A stretch of DNA of 64,000 nt from Nitrosomonas sp. Is35 (GCF_033063295.1 NZ_JAWJZH010000001.1:1798001-1862000); one strand, 5' to 3'. Positions 29,088 through 39,700 are shown, counted from the first letter of the stretch. Program-made: numbers and translations. Notes: generated from the letters alone by a model not told the origin.

Positions 29088-29708
29088 TTATCTTTGTCTC
29101 TGCTTACCTAATGAGAATCCCACCAAACTAAGTCCGACCAGCAACATTGCATAGGTCTCCGGTTCAGGCACAGCGCTTACACCAATCACGAAGTCATCCC
29201 AGTCACCCAGATGTTTAGTTCCCGCACTGTCATTGTAGCCAAGTACATAGGCATAGGTTGTAGCTCCAACTAGCATGTTTGTACCAATCAATCCGATCGA
29301 TGTGCCTTTGTCCCAGTGACCGCCGTTAATGGCAAATCTACCGACATCGCCTTCAAATTTGAAACTCAGCGGCCCGGCCGTGCTTACAACTGAGCTAACT
29401 GAGGTTCCAACCGCATTGGATTCAAGCAGTTTGGCTCCGCTTAACGTGTTATAAAATTTGTCAATAAAACCGGATTCCTGGCCAAGATAAGTATAGGTAA
29501 CTGTTTGCGACCCTGGTCCTGTGTAATCGAGATGCCCAAGGCTAACTGCCGAGCCTGTCGGTAATGTAGCGAATCCTGCGATGTTAAATACTTCGGTTCG
29601 GGTGGCTGTATCGGTTACCACAAAAGAAAGTCCAGCGTGTGCAGCCCCTCCGGTCATCAGCATCATCGCCGCGATCATTGTATTGTGTACATAAAATGGT
29701 TTACTCAT
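29088..29708 (-). CDS. PEP-CTERM sorting-domain protein, FxDxF type
   Basis: The 206-residue exported protein has a signal peptide ending GGAAHAGLS, the segment GFIDKFYN that fits the FxDxF subfamily of PEP-CTERM proteins, and the C-terminal signal VPEPETYAMLLVGLSLVGF with basic tail GKQRQR. It is expected at the cell surface. It is upstream of the LuxR-type regulator gene on the same strand, about 140 bases away. Confidence 0.85.
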   Translation of the reverse strand: MSKPFYVHNTMIAAMMLMTGGAAHAGLSFVVTDTATRTEVFNIAGFATLPTGSAVSLGHLDYTGPGSQTVTYTYLGQESGFIDKFYNTLSGAKLLESNAVGTSVSSVVSTAGPLSFKFEGDVGRFAINGGHWDKGTSIGLIGTNMLVGATTYAYVLGYNDSAGTKHLGDWDDFVIGVSAVPEPETYAMLLVGLSLVGFSLGKQRQR

Positions 29709-29977
29709 TTGTTACTCCCGCAAATATTGATAAAGCAAAAATTAAATGGATATCGCTTGAACTTCACTACTCAACTTTGTTGAGTTGACTCAGTGCATGA
29801 ATTCATGACGATTGCATGTTAATCTGCGGGATAACTTAAATCTATAGTCTGTTAATCCTTATTTTATAAGGAGTTAATAGTAGGTTATGACTAAGATTAC
29901 CAGGAACTCTGTCCCGGGAATGTCATTGCCTTAATCTATTGAAGCAGAAAAAAGTGATTTGCTTGCAGAAGAAAAAA

Positions 29978-30373
29978 TCAAGACGAAACAACATCTTTGG
30001 ATGAATTTACGGAAGGTTTCTGGGACAACTTCCCCCAGTAGCAACCGGCACAGATTCCGATCAACCAACCGGTAACAACCAGTATTGGCATTAAGTGCGA
30101 GCCGTTTGTATCACGAAACTGCATGATCAATAGTCCAAGCGGTGCAGCACCCATGACGATAAAAGCACATAACCCTATCGCACCGTTGCTCCAGCGCAAT
30201 ATGCCATAAGACAACAGCAAGAATGGCAGAATCATGATTAGCTGAGTATGCCAAGGGATGCCGCTCCACAGTAAACCAAAGCCAAGAAACGACAATAAAA
30301 ATCCGCCTATTAGAGCGGCCAAAATAATACGTATGGTTTTCCAATGACTGCGGTGATTTGATACTTCTTTCAT
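29978..30373 (-). CDS. small four-helix membrane protein of unknown function
   Basis: The 131-residue protein has four hydrophobic segments with short loops and no recognised domain. It has a ribosome binding site TAAGGAA six bases before ATG. That site lies inside the target duplication of the neighbouring IS1595-family element. Without the element, the NhaC-type antiporter stop codon TAA and this ribosome binding site would be the same bases, so the two genes were probably one operon before the insertion. Confidence 0.7.
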   Translation of the reverse strand: MKEVSNHRSHWKTIRIILAALIGGFLLSFLGFGLLWSGIPWHTQLIMILPFLLLSYGILRWSNGAIGLCAFIVMGAAPLGLLIMQFRDTNGSHLMPILVVTGWLIGICAGCYWGKLSQKPSVNSSKDVVSS

Positions 30374-30385
30374 CTTTATTCCTTA

Positions 30386-31123
30386 GGGTCTTAGGAAGTT
30401 AAGCACTTACGGAAGTGTGTTAACTTACTGAGATGAATGTTAAAAATAGATACTATTTCCGTTCTCGGATTGGAGAAGCTAAATTCAGACAACTTATTCG
30501 CTATTTTGTTTTGGATTTTACCGCTACAAGTACCGCGCAATTGACCGGTATTTCTATCCGATCCGTCAATACGATTTACCTCAAAGTGCGGCAAAAAATT
30601 GCCTACTGCTGCGAACTTGAATCGCCGCTTCAAGGTGCTGTGGAAGTTGATGAATCTTATTTTGGCGCGCAGCGTGTCAGAGGCAAAAAAGGTCGAGGCG
30701 CTTATGGTAAAACCATTGTCTTTGGCGTTCTGAAACGCCAAGGGAAGGTATATACGGAGATTGTTCCTGATTGCTCCAAAGCCACGTTACAAGCTATTAT
30801 CCGTGGGCATGTAGCACCCGATACCATCATCCATTCTGATGGCTGGCGCGGATATGACGGGCTGGTCGATATTGGTTTTGATAAGCACTTCAGGGTTTGT
30901 CATGGCAACAATGAATTCGCCAGTGGCGAGCGGCATATCAACGGCATTGAATCTTTCTGGAGCTTTGCAAAAAGGCGTTTGGCAAAGTTCAATGGTGTTC
31001 CTGAACATACCTTTTATTTGCATTTGAAAGAAACCGAATTTCGTTTTAATCATCGCCGTGATAATCTCTATCATCAGATTCTCAAATTATTACGTTTAAA
31101 CCCGCTTTAACTTCCTAAGACCC
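30386..31123 (+). mobile_element. IS1595-family insertion sequence
   Basis: A 738-base element with perfect 17-base terminal inverted repeats (GGGTCTTAGGAAGTTAA at 30386-30402; complement at 31107-31123). It is flanked by a 7-base direct repeat TTCCTTA (30379-30385 and 31124-31130); the family usually makes 8-base duplications. The single gene is intact. Perfect ends and an intact transposase suggest a recent insertion. Confidence 0.9.
30433..31110 (+). CDS. IS1595-family transposase (IS1016-like)
   Basis: The 225-residue transposase has the DDE-type catalytic residues of the ISXO2-like domain: Asp73 in VEVDESYFGAQ, Asp136 in IIHSDGWRGYDG, and Glu173 in NGIESFWSFAKRRL. It lacks the N-terminal zinc ribbon of longer IS1595 members, which fits the IS1016-like branch. 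It fills the element almost end to end and reaches into the right inverted repeat. Confidence 0.92.
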   Translation: MNVKNRYYFRSRIGEAKFRQLIRYFVLDFTATSTAQLTGISIRSVNTIYLKVRQKIAYCCELESPLQGAVEVDESYFGAQRVRGKKGRGAYGKTIVFGVLKRQGKVYTEIVPDCSKATLQAIIRGHVAPDTIIHSDGWRGYDGLVDIGFDKHFRVCHGNNEFASGERHINGIESFWSFAKRRLAKFNGVPEHTFYLHLKETEFRFNHRRDNLYHQILKLLRLNPL

Positions 31124-31127
31124 TTCC

Positions 31128-32558
31128 TTAATATGATCGCGGTGTATTTTTATCACGCAACAAGCCAACCCCCACGATGGCCATTGCAATGGAAACAAAA
31201 GGATTCAATAAGTTCAGCAAAGCATAGGGCGCATAATCCAGTGTTGGAACGCCCAGTGTCGCCACATAAAAAGTACCCGCCGTTGTCCATGGAATGAGTC
31301 CGGTAGTCAAGGTGGCGCCTTCTTCGACTGAACGGGACAGCACTGCCCTATCGACCTTCCTTTCAAGGTATGCGCTCCTGAACAGCTGGCAATTGAGAAT
31401 AATAGAGATATAAGCCTCTCCCATCGCAATGTTTCCGATCAATCCGGATAGGATAGTGGTCGCGATCAATGTGCTGACACGCTGAATGCGTGCGATGATA
31501 TGGGTGAGCAGCACTTGCAGGAACCCGGCATGATGCATCACACCGCCGAGCGCCAGCGCCATGATGGACAGTAATAGCGTCCACGCCATGCTGTACAATC
31601 CCCCGCGTCCGAGTAAATCGTCAATGTTCTCAATTCCGGTAGTACCCAGCGAATTGACCCACAACGCGTTGAATACATCAACGCCATCCCTGCCTTGATA
31701 AGCGACGGCAATCAGCATGGCCAGCACAATACTGCACGACATGCTCACTTCGGCGGCGTAGCGCTTGATACTCAAACCGAACATCAGCAGCAGCGGCAGC
31801 AGTGTCACCCAGCCATTTAATTGATAAGCGCCTGCCAAAGCGGTACGGATTTCATCGATATGCGCTCGCGGTAAAGCATTATCACTGTAATGCTCTCCGA
31901 TAATCATGAAGATCACCAGAACAATTAGTAACGTCGGTACTGTTGTGTAGAGCATGGAACCGATATGCCGGTACAAACTCGTTCCAGCGCTCATGGCCGC
32001 CAGATTGGTGGTATCCGAGATAGGCGATAATTTATCGCCGAAAGTGGCGCCGGAAATAATCATGCCGGCCACGAGCGGCAGTGGAATGTTCATCGCCTCA
32101 CCGATACCGATCAACACCACTCCGATTGTTCCAACCGTGCCCCAGGAAGTGCCGGTAGCAACCGACATGAAACAGCATAAGATCAACCCTGCCGCCAAGA
32201 ATGTGCCCGGACTCAACAAATCCAATCCGTAGTAAAGCAGGCTTGCGATGGTGCCGCTCTGCATGAAACTGGCAATGACCATGCCGATCAACAGAAAAAT
32301 ATAGATTGCTGGCAGCGCCTTGATGATGCCATCGTCCATCATGCGCCGGATATCGAGAAAGGAATAACCCAGCCAGCGCGCTTGCAGGCACACCCAGATC
32401 AATGCCAGAAAAATAACGGCATGAATGCTGATCGCAAATACGAACATACCGAGTGAAATCAACAGAAACACACCGGCAAAGCAAACCAGCGCTTGCAATA
32501 GCGTTGGCAACCGTTGCGAAGTGAGCAATTCCTCAATGAGTGGTTTGGTTTCTGTCAT
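31128..32558 (-). CDS. nhaC: NhaC-family Na+/H+ antiporter
   Basis: The 476-residue membrane protein has about 11-12 transmembrane segments and the NhaC-type motifs SGATFGDKLSPISDTTNLAA and VATGTSWGTVGTIGVV. It would exchange sodium for protons (some relatives exchange malate and lactate) in the inner membrane. I chose ATG 32558; ATG 32582 is also in frame but overlaps msrB. It follows msrB on the same strand. Its stop codon is the last three bases of the IS target duplication. Confidence 0.88.
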   Translation of the reverse strand: MTETKPLIEELLTSQRLPTLLQALVCFAGVFLLISLGMFVFAISIHAVIFLALIWVCLQARWLGYSFLDIRRMMDDGIIKALPAIYIFLLIGMVIASFMQSGTIASLLYYGLDLLSPGTFLAAGLILCCFMSVATGTSWGTVGTIGVVLIGIGEAMNIPLPLVAGMIISGATFGDKLSPISDTTNLAAMSAGTSLYRHIGSMLYTTVPTLLIVLVIFMIIGEHYSDNALPRAHIDEIRTALAGAYQLNGWVTLLPLLLMFGLSIKRYAAEVSMSCSIVLAMLIAVAYQGRDGVDVFNALWVNSLGTTGIENIDDLLGRGGLYSMAWTLLLSIMALALGGVMHHAGFLQVLLTHIIARIQRVSTLIATTILSGLIGNIAMGEAYISIILNCQLFRSAYLERKVDRAVLSRSVEEGATLTTGLIPWTTAGTFYVATLGVPTLDYAPYALLNLLNPFVSIAMAIVGVGLLRDKNTPRSY

Positions 32559-32565
32559 TGCGAGC

Positions 32566-33036
32566 CTATTTTCTTTCTTCATGCGCGAATAATGCAAGCA
32601 ACTCGCCGTAGCCTTCCGTTTGTAAATCTTCTTTTCTTACAAACCTTAACGCGGCAGAGTTAATGCAATAACGCAGGCCCGTTGGCGGCGGGCCGTCGTT
32701 GAATACGTGCCCCAGATGACTATCCGCATAACGGCTGCGGGCTTCCGTGCACGGCATCCACATCGCATAATCGCTCTTAAGCCGGATATACTGTTCGTCA
32801 ATCGGCCGGTAAAAACTGGGCCATCCGGTACCCGAATCAAATTTATGAATTGACGCAAACAGCGGTTCACCCGATACAATATCAACATAAATCCCGGCAG
32901 CTTTGTGATCCCAATATTCATTTTGGAATGGCGGTTCGGTGCCGGCATTTTGCGTCACCTGATACTGCAACGGTGACAAATCGGTTTTCAACAATTCAGG
33001 ATCTTTAGCAAAATTTTCATAGTGATTCGCCATCAC
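32566..33036 (-). CDS. msrB: peptide methionine-R-sulfoxide reductase
   Basis: The 156-residue enzyme repairs the R-form of methionine sulfoxide in proteins. It has the SelR/MsrB core: [12 protein letters not shown] (67-79), [12 protein letters not shown] (105-116) and the catalytic cysteine 124 in [13 protein letters not shown]. The two CxxC zinc pairs of the E. coli enzyme are missing, so this is the zinc-free form. The only other cysteine is 96. It is expressed with the antiporter gene, eight bases away. Confidence 0.93.
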   Translation of the reverse strand: MMANHYENFAKDPELLKTDLSPLQYQVTQNAGTEPPFQNEYWDHKAAGIYVDIVSGEPLFASIHKFDSGTGWPSFYRPIDEQYIRLKSDYAMWMPCTEARSRYADSHLGHVFNDGPPPTGLRYCINSAALRFVRKEDLQTEGYGELLALFAHEERK

Positions 33037-33074
33037 GGATCTTCCTTTTCAATAAATATAACTGACTATTCATC

Positions 33075-34226
33075 ATGAAATTCACAGGGACGGTAACGCA
33101 TTTATCGCAAAAGGGCTTGGGTGTGGTCAAAAACACCCAGAATAACATTTCTTATTTTGTTTATGGCACTTGGCCAGGAGATAGCGGTGAGTTTGAAACT
33201 ATTGACAAGCCGCTGAATAATAAAAAATTTGCTTATGCCAAATTGATACAGCTCACGCAACCTTCGGCACAAAGACAAATACCCGCATGCCCTTTTGTCA
33301 GTCTGGAAGAAAATGCCTGTACCGGTTGCTCCTGGATGATCGCTGATTATACAAGCCAGCTCGAGCAAAAACGAAATCGCTTCCTCTATACCATGCAACG
33401 AGCCGATTTTGATCCGGCTCAGTTGAATGTCAGCGCTATTCAGCCAGCGCCGCAAATATATGGCTACCGCAACCGCTGCCAAATTAAAACGGATGGAATA
33501 AAACTCGGTTTCGTATCCGAAAACTCGCAGCAAATTGCACCGGTGAATGATTGTCTGGTACTCAATGAACAGTGCCGGAGCTTGCTGCAAACGGCAATTC
33601 AGCAGTTACCCGATAAAACTTGGCAGGAAAACTCCGGAGACAATTGGCTGTTTATTGAACTGGATGACGACATGCAAGCGGACGAAATCCGTACAAACCA
33701 GAAACGCCCGTTCAAACAGGGCAACACGCAGCAGAATCAGTGGATGCGACAGTGGTTACGGAATACACTCGCTCGCAACTCCCAGATAGGAAAAGCGGTG
33801 GAATTATTTTGCGGTTCGGGGAATTTCACGCAAATCATTGCGGAATCGAACTGTACTGCACTTATCGCTTACGAATCCGACCCGGATGCCATTCAATTAT
33901 TGAAAAGCAAAGCGCTGGCGAAGGTAACTCCACACGTCGCGGATCTTTTCAGTCCGTCAATTTGGAGGAACATGCAAAAAACGGTATGCGATGCAACAAC
34001 GTTGGTTTTAGACCCACCACGCGCCGGACTAAAAAAACATCAGGGCTTTTTTTCCTGCTTCGCTGCGTTAAAAACGATTATCTATATTTCCTGTAACCCG
34101 GAAACTTTCGCGCGCGATGCCTGGTTCTTTCAACAAAATAACTGGCAAATAAACGAGATTCAACTGATTGACTTGTTTCCGCACACTCCCCATATCGAAA
34201 TATTGGCGGAATTTCGAAAGATTTGA
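33075..34226 (+). CDS. TrmA/RlmD-family RNA (uracil-5-)-methyltransferase
   Basis: The 383-residue enzyme methylates C5 of a uridine in RNA with S-adenosylmethionine. An N-terminal TRAM-like RNA-binding domain (about residues 1-60) is followed by cysteines of the iron-sulfur type (CPFVSLEENACTGCSW) and the methyltransferase domain with ELFCGSGNFTQ, DPPRAGL and the catalytic ISCNPETFARD. It is shorter than typical RlmD (about 430-450 residues), so it may be a paralogue or an RlmC-like enzyme; the target nucleotide cannot be told from sequence. It is divergent from msrB. Confidence 0.85.
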   Translation: MKFTGTVTHLSQKGLGVVKNTQNNISYFVYGTWPGDSGEFETIDKPLNNKKFAYAKLIQLTQPSAQRQIPACPFVSLEENACTGCSWMIADYTSQLEQKRNRFLYTMQRADFDPAQLNVSAIQPAPQIYGYRNRCQIKTDGIKLGFVSENSQQIAPVNDCLVLNEQCRSLLQTAIQQLPDKTWQENSGDNWLFIELDDDMQADEIRTNQKRPFKQGNTQQNQWMRQWLRNTLARNSQIGKAVELFCGSGNFTQIIAESNCTALIAYESDPDAIQLLKSKALAKVTPHVADLFSPSIWRNMQKTVCDATTLVLDPPRAGLKKHQGFFSCFAALKTIIYISCNPETFARDAWFFQQNNWQINEIQLIDLFPHTPHIEILAEFRKI

Positions 34227-34273
34227 GTACCCAAACGAGCTTATGGATTGAAAAGTAAATTGAGAGAATAAAA

Positions 34274-34312
34274 AAGGAGCCAATACTCACTGATCGTTAG
34301 CATTGACTCCTT
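34274..34312 (-). terminator. intrinsic terminator of the small membrane protein gene
   Basis: On the minus strand, AAGGAGTCAAT pairs with ATTGGCTCCTT (11-base stem, one G-U pair), followed by a run of six T. It ends the transcript of the gene at 34330-34581. In the other direction it could also stop the convergent methyltransferase transcript. Confidence 0.8.
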
Positions 34313-34329
34313 ATAAGGCTAATAAGGGG

Positions 34330-34581
34330 TTAAGCTGCAACTTTTACTGAAGAAAAACGCGCTTTATTTTTTGACACCATATACAACATTGCAACAGCAA
34401 GATAGCTCAGAAACAGAATTGATCCACTCATCACTTCCAATCCCACCCAACCTATAACAGAGTGTATTTGTGGCAATGTCGGGAGAGCGCCAAATAAAAT
34501 AACGCTGACCAAGGGAATAATACCGAACACTACAAAGCAGATCTTTATTGCTGTTACAAAAAGAAATCGGCTCATTTTCAT
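34330..34581 (-). CDS. small membrane protein with two transmembrane segments
   Basis: The 83-residue protein has two long hydrophobic segments (about residues 8-32 and 42-68) and a basic C-terminus. It has a strong ribosome binding site (GGAGGC) and its own terminator, so it is a real gene. I do not recognise the family. It lies between the methyltransferase gene and the carbon-uptake operon. Confidence 0.65.
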   Translation of the reverse strand: MKMSRFLFVTAIKICFVVFGIIPLVSVILFGALPTLPQIHSVIGWVGLEVMSGSILFLSYLAVAMLYMVSKNKARFSSVKVAA

Positions 34582-35253
34582 AAAGCCTCCTATAGAAGAG
34601 TTTGCAAAATTTGCCTTTTCAGGCGCATTCCGATCAATTCAGAATCTCAGAAACGGCAAAATTCACATAAATTTTACAACATTCTCACAAAATATTCACA
34701 ATCTTTTTAATCGAAATTGGATATCTACAATCAATTAAATTTTATACACAGTAACTTATCCGGTTTTAGCGAAATTCATGATGGAACCTTCAGTCACTGC
34801 GGCCCATTCATTTCAAATGGATAATGATTTCGCATCCTTTCATTTTTTGTTGCAAGCGCAAAAAAAATTTCTGTACTTCCGCTTCTGAATCACCGCAAAA
34901 AAATACTCAGAATTTTGCTCAATCAAAAACCGCTAGAACACCATAAATTCGATTCTCTGCAACCAGACAACCGGTTTGAGAAAGTTTTTTCATGCCTCAT
35001 TATCTTCACTTTTAATTCACATGCATTTCACTTTTAATTCACATTCATTGTGTTAGCTTACCCTTACAGCAACAGGGATTTAATGATTTCTGATAGTGGT
35101 AGTACAGTTTTTCTGACATAGAGGCAGTTTTGGTCCGATTCATACATCAGATTTCGGTTCACTTAAAAATTTCAAACAAATATGTTGAATTATTTATAAA
35201 TATTTTTAATAAAAACTTAATCTTATAATAAAAGTAAAAGGATAAATCGTTCG
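34582..35253. other. long regulatory region before the carbon-uptake operon
   Basis: These 672 bases have no gene. They are AT-rich and carry an 18-base direct repeat at 35005-35044 (listed separately). A possible -10 (TATAAT at 35223-35228) and the ribosome binding site AAAGGAT (around 35237) precede the first operon gene. The length suggests complex regulation. Confidence 0.5.
35005..35044 (+). repeat. tandem direct repeat, possible activator site
   Basis: The 18-base sequence TTCACTTTTAATTCACAT occurs twice exactly, at 35005-35022 and 35027-35044. The start-to-start distance of 22 bases is about two helical turns, so a regulator dimer or pair of dimers could bind on one face of the DNA. 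Each copy itself contains TTCAC twice. The block is about 180-200 bases upstream of a candidate -10 element of the carbon-uptake operon. Confidence 0.55.
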
Positions 35254-36726
35254 ATGGGAATACTCAGTACATTACTTCTAACACCAGTATTAGGTATTCT
35301 GATACTTGCGTTAATTCCGAGTAAGAACACAAACCAAATCCGTTTCACCGCTAATCTAATTGCACTCCTGGTATTTCTCTTAAGCTTCTGGCTGGTTCTT
35401 AATTACGATCGATCGGATGGTCAAATACAGTTCTATGAGTATTTTGTTTTTAATCCCAAGCTGAATACTGCACTTGCATTAGGCGTCGACGGATTATCAC
35501 TGCCCATGGTGGTATTGGCCGCATTGCTCACTGTAATTGCGCTACTCGCTTCTTTCAACATCGCACACAATATCAAAAGCTACTATGTCAGTATCCTGCT
35601 GCTGGAATTGGGGATGCTGGGCGTATTTCTTTCGCAAGATTGGTCATTGTTCTATATTTTCTGGGAATTGACTTTAGCGCCGCTGTTTCTGCTCATTGAT
35701 CGCTGGGGAGGTACACGCCGTCATGTCGCCAGTTTGAATTTTGTGCTTTATACGATGGGTGGCTCTATTTTCATGCTGATCAGTTTATTGGCGATCAGTC
35801 AATACATGCCGCCGCATGGCGGGACTCTGATGTCTGCGATGACCGTCGCGGCACAGAGCATGCCAAGGAATGAGCAAGTTTGGGTTTTAATTGGTTTTCT
35901 GATCGGCTTCGGCGTTAAGATGCCTATTTTTCCACTACACGGCTGGTTGCCATTAGCTCACGTACAAGCACCAAGCCCAGTCAGTATATTGCTATCGGGA
36001 ATTCTTCTCAAAATGGGCGCCTACGGCATGATCAGAGTCATTGTCATGCTGCCGGAAGCAACACAGATGCTGCAAACACTCTTAATAACCCTGGCATTGA
36101 TCGGAATGATTTATGGCGGTGTTCTGGCATGGCGGCAAACGGATATGAAAGCGATGGTGGCATATTCTTCGGTCAGTCACATGGGGATCATCCTGCTCGA
36201 TATTGCCACCATGAATAAAACCGGCCTGATTGGCGCTGTTTTACAAATGACTGCGCATGGTCTGGTAGCGGGAGCAATGTTTCTGCTGGTGGGTTTGTTA
36301 TACGAGCGCACCCATACCCGAAATATTCTGGACTATAGCTCTTTGGTAAGAGTGATGCCGCGTTTTGCCCTCTTCATGACGATTACTTTATTCGCAGCAA
36401 TGGGGTTGCCTGGTACGGTGGGTTTTATTGCAGAACTGCATGCGATCGTCGGTGGATTCCAGCAATGGGGAAATCTCATGATACTGCTGGGGGTGAGTAT
36501 CATGATCGGAACAGCTTACGCCATGCGCACCATCGGTATGTTATTCACCGGTCCGGTAAAACCCCAGATGCGTAACATTGAAGATTTAAAGTTGTACGAA
36601 CTCATAGCAGCTGGTTTTCTGGTTGTATTGATCGTGCTGTTTGGTTTGTGGCCAGCGCCTTTGATTGACCTTTCAATGGCAACCATGAATCAAATGAACG
36701 GCATTATTATTCAAAGTATTCAATAG
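35254..36726 (+). CDS. NuoM-like proton-channel subunit of DAB-type complex
   Basis: The 490-residue membrane protein is homologous to complex I NuoM/Mrp antiporter subunits, with about 14 transmembrane segments. Key charged residues of a proton channel are kept: Glu138 (FYIFWELTLAPLF), Lys222 (GFGVKMPIFPLHGWLP) and Lys253 (LLKMGAYG). It is not part of a nuo operon; ten bases later dabA begins. By analogy with DabB and with cyanobacterial NdhD3/NdhF3, it probably moves protons to drive CO2 hydration by DabA. Confidence 0.88.
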   Translation: MGILSTLLLTPVLGILILALIPSKNTNQIRFTANLIALLVFLLSFWLVLNYDRSDGQIQFYEYFVFNPKLNTALALGVDGLSLPMVVLAALLTVIALLASFNIAHNIKSYYVSILLLELGMLGVFLSQDWSLFYIFWELTLAPLFLLIDRWGGTRRHVASLNFVLYTMGGSIFMLISLLAISQYMPPHGGTLMSAMTVAAQSMPRNEQVWVLIGFLIGFGVKMPIFPLHGWLPLAHVQAPSPVSILLSGILLKMGAYGMIRVIVMLPEATQMLQTLLITLALIGMIYGGVLAWRQTDMKAMVAYSSVSHMGIILLDIATMNKTGLIGAVLQMTAHGLVAGAMFLLVGLLYERTHTRNILDYSSLVRVMPRFALFMTITLFAAMGLPGTVGFIAELHAIVGGFQQWGNLMILLGVSIMIGTAYAMRTIGMLFTGPVKPQMRNIEDLKLYELIAAGFLVVLIVLFGLWPAPLIDLSMATMNQMNGIIIQSIQ

Positions 36727-36736
36727 GATAACTGAA

Positions 36737-39700
36737 ATGAATTCCGAATCTCATGATCTACGTCACCATATCATTGAAGCAATCCATCACTTGGATCATA
36801 TTCTTCCAGGACAACGCCCGCTGCATAAATTTGTGCATCACAACACCATTCATGGTTTTCAACATCTCCCGTTCGAAGAAGGTGTGGCGGAATATGAAAA
36901 ATTAACCGGTGTTTATGGTTATTTACCGGATTCAAAGAACAGGGACCTTTATCAGCAAGGCAAAATAACCGACACAGACCTTGCAGCCGCGTTTGAACAT
37001 ACAAAAAACTTACAGTCTGAGCACATTGTTTTTCATGCCAACGATCTGACAATCAATCGTAGAGATATCTACCAAATTGCGCTGCTGCATGAGCTGCCTA
37101 CTCTGTCGATCAGTCAATTGAATTGGCAGATCGAAGAACGGAATGTGCTGCATACCATTCAACCGGATGTTTCTAAAGAAGCGCGTGCACGGATGCTCAG
37201 CTGCATTTCCGATCCCAATATCGCCGTTAAACAGCTTTGGGAAAGCATTCTCAACAAACTGGGTATTGAGCTAACCGACTTGCACCCCGAGAACATGTTG
37301 GATCTCTCAGAAGAGCAGGCCAAAGAGTGGCTGGAAAAAATCCAAACAAACCTGGCAAATGGCGAGGGCATTCCCGTACATCAAAAAATGCGTAGGGATG
37401 CGGAAACCAAACTCAATGAAATGCTGGCGCAAATCGGCAACAAAATTACATTACGCAGTTTTGTTCTGGCTTTAAGCGGTATCGATATTCTTTATTCCAT
37501 TAGGCCGCAGATCATACGAATCTGCGCATCGGTACTGGATGAAGGCGTTGCGGCATGGCAATTGCCCGGTCGCAGCAAACTGGGGCTCTATGCAGCTTGG
37601 CGCTCGACAGCGCATTTCGACGTGAATCCTTTTTTACACGATTTGCCCGACTGGCAAAATATTGTCGACGAAACACCGGAAGATCCGGTCGATTGCATTA
37701 TTCTGCAATTAACCAACATGGAGATTCCACAAGACAAATGGGAAGATTATATCCAGCAGCTGGCGCTTGAGTTGCCGGGTTGGTCGGGAATGATCAATTG
37801 GCGTGAGCATAATCCTGATTACCATACGGAAAATGACGCAACGCTGCATATGGCCGATTATCTGGCTATCCGTCTCACATTGGATCGGCTATGGCTCAAT
37901 CAGGCCTGCAAAGACACCTGGAAGATCGAAGCCAAGCTGGGAACGATCGGCTATTATTTTCGCAGAAATTTATCCGAGTTCATGGTCCGGAAGCAATTGT
38001 ATGATGGCAATTTACCGGAGTATCTGACCAATCTTGCCAAGGATTTGATTTTGCGCGCCGGATCCGAACGCGAGCAACGGGAAGAATGGCAATCCTTAGC
38101 CGACCTGACATGGACTTGGCAATTCAGTCCACTGGTTAAAAAAGATTCTGAACACGCGGCTTTTAATAGCGGCTGGCGGCTTTTCCGGCTGTGCCAGCAT
38201 CTAGGGCTCACGGCTGCGGATATTCATGGCATGCAGAAAAACGATTTACTCCAGATGCTGACGGTACTGGACGAATTTAATGCGCCTGAGCGCAGCAAAA
38301 TATGGCTGTATGCCTACGAATATCATTACCGGGAAGATTTTTTTCAAACTCTGCGAGCCAATGTTGGCCGCGGCCGCTGGGCCAAACGTACCCAGCGGCC
38401 GCAAGCGCAGATTGTCACTTGCATGGATGACCGTGAAGAGAGTCTGCGCCGCCAACTGGAAGAAATTAACCCCGCCATTGAGACCATAGGCGCTGCAGGA
38501 TTTTTTGGCGTGCCAATGAATTACAAAGGGATAGACGATGTAGAAATTAAAATGCAGTGCCCGGTGGTCGTACGCCCTGCAAATGATGTCAATGAAGTCC
38601 CGAGAAAAGGCGCGGAACCGATACTGCAAGAGCATTTCAAAGGATATCGTTTTTATAAGAAACTCGCTTATGTGATGAATCAATCATTGCGGCGCAGTCT
38701 TATTCTTTCGCATGCCATCATTGATACATTAGCGCCGGTTGTGTTTGCCGGCCTGCTCGGCAGAGTGTTTTTACCGAAATATTTTCTGGCGCTCAATACC
38801 ACCTTGCGTCAAAGTATTGAAAAGAAAGTCCCCACCGAATTGATGTTCAAAGCGCCTGCTTCGGATACGCCCGCAACCCCGGATCAGCCCCGGTTGGGCT
38901 TTACCGATACGGAACAAGCCGACCGGTTAACGGTATTCATGCGCACGACCGGCTTATCGTACGGTTTCGCCCCTATTGTTTGCTTAGCCGGCCATGGATC
39001 GACCAACCTCAATAATCCGCATGAGTTTGGTTACAACTGCGGCGCCTGTAGCGGCAAGCGTGGCGGACCGAACGCGCGGCTTTTTGCAGCCATGGCAAAT
39101 CGTCCGGAAATTAGAAAATTACTCGCCGAACGCGGCATTCACATTCCCGACGACACCTGGTTTGTCGGCGCTGAACACGACACCTGTAGCGACGAATACT
39201 ATTGGTATGATCTTGAAGATATTCCACAAAGTGTATTGCCTGCATTCGAAGCATTCAGGAACGATTTAATCAAAGCGAGTAAAGCTTCAGCTCACGAACG
39301 TTGCCGGCGCTTTGTCTCGGCTAACAACCCTCGCACCCCGGAAGCCGGAAAAGAACATGTGACCTTGCGTGCAAATGATTTTTCGCAAGCATTTCCGGAA
39401 TTCAATCACGCCACGATTGCCGCAGCGATCATCGGGCGGCGATCCGTGTCGCAAGGAACATTTTTGGACCGGCGTGTTTTTCTCATTTCATATGATCCCA
39501 CGCAGGATGCCGATGGCAAGTTGCTTGAAAATCTTTTGTTAGCGGTCGGTCCGGTGGGTGCAGGTATCAACCTGGAGTATTACTTCTCCACGGTAAACAA
39601 TGACTATTTTGGCTCCGGCTCTAAAGTCACGCATAACATTACCGGGATGTTCGGCGTGCTGGAAGGCACCAGTAGCGATTTACGTACCGGGTTAACCAAA

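Noticed and set aside
35005..35044. Start of a CRISPR array
   Set aside because: Only two copies with a four-base gap, no spacers of normal length and no cas genes nearby.
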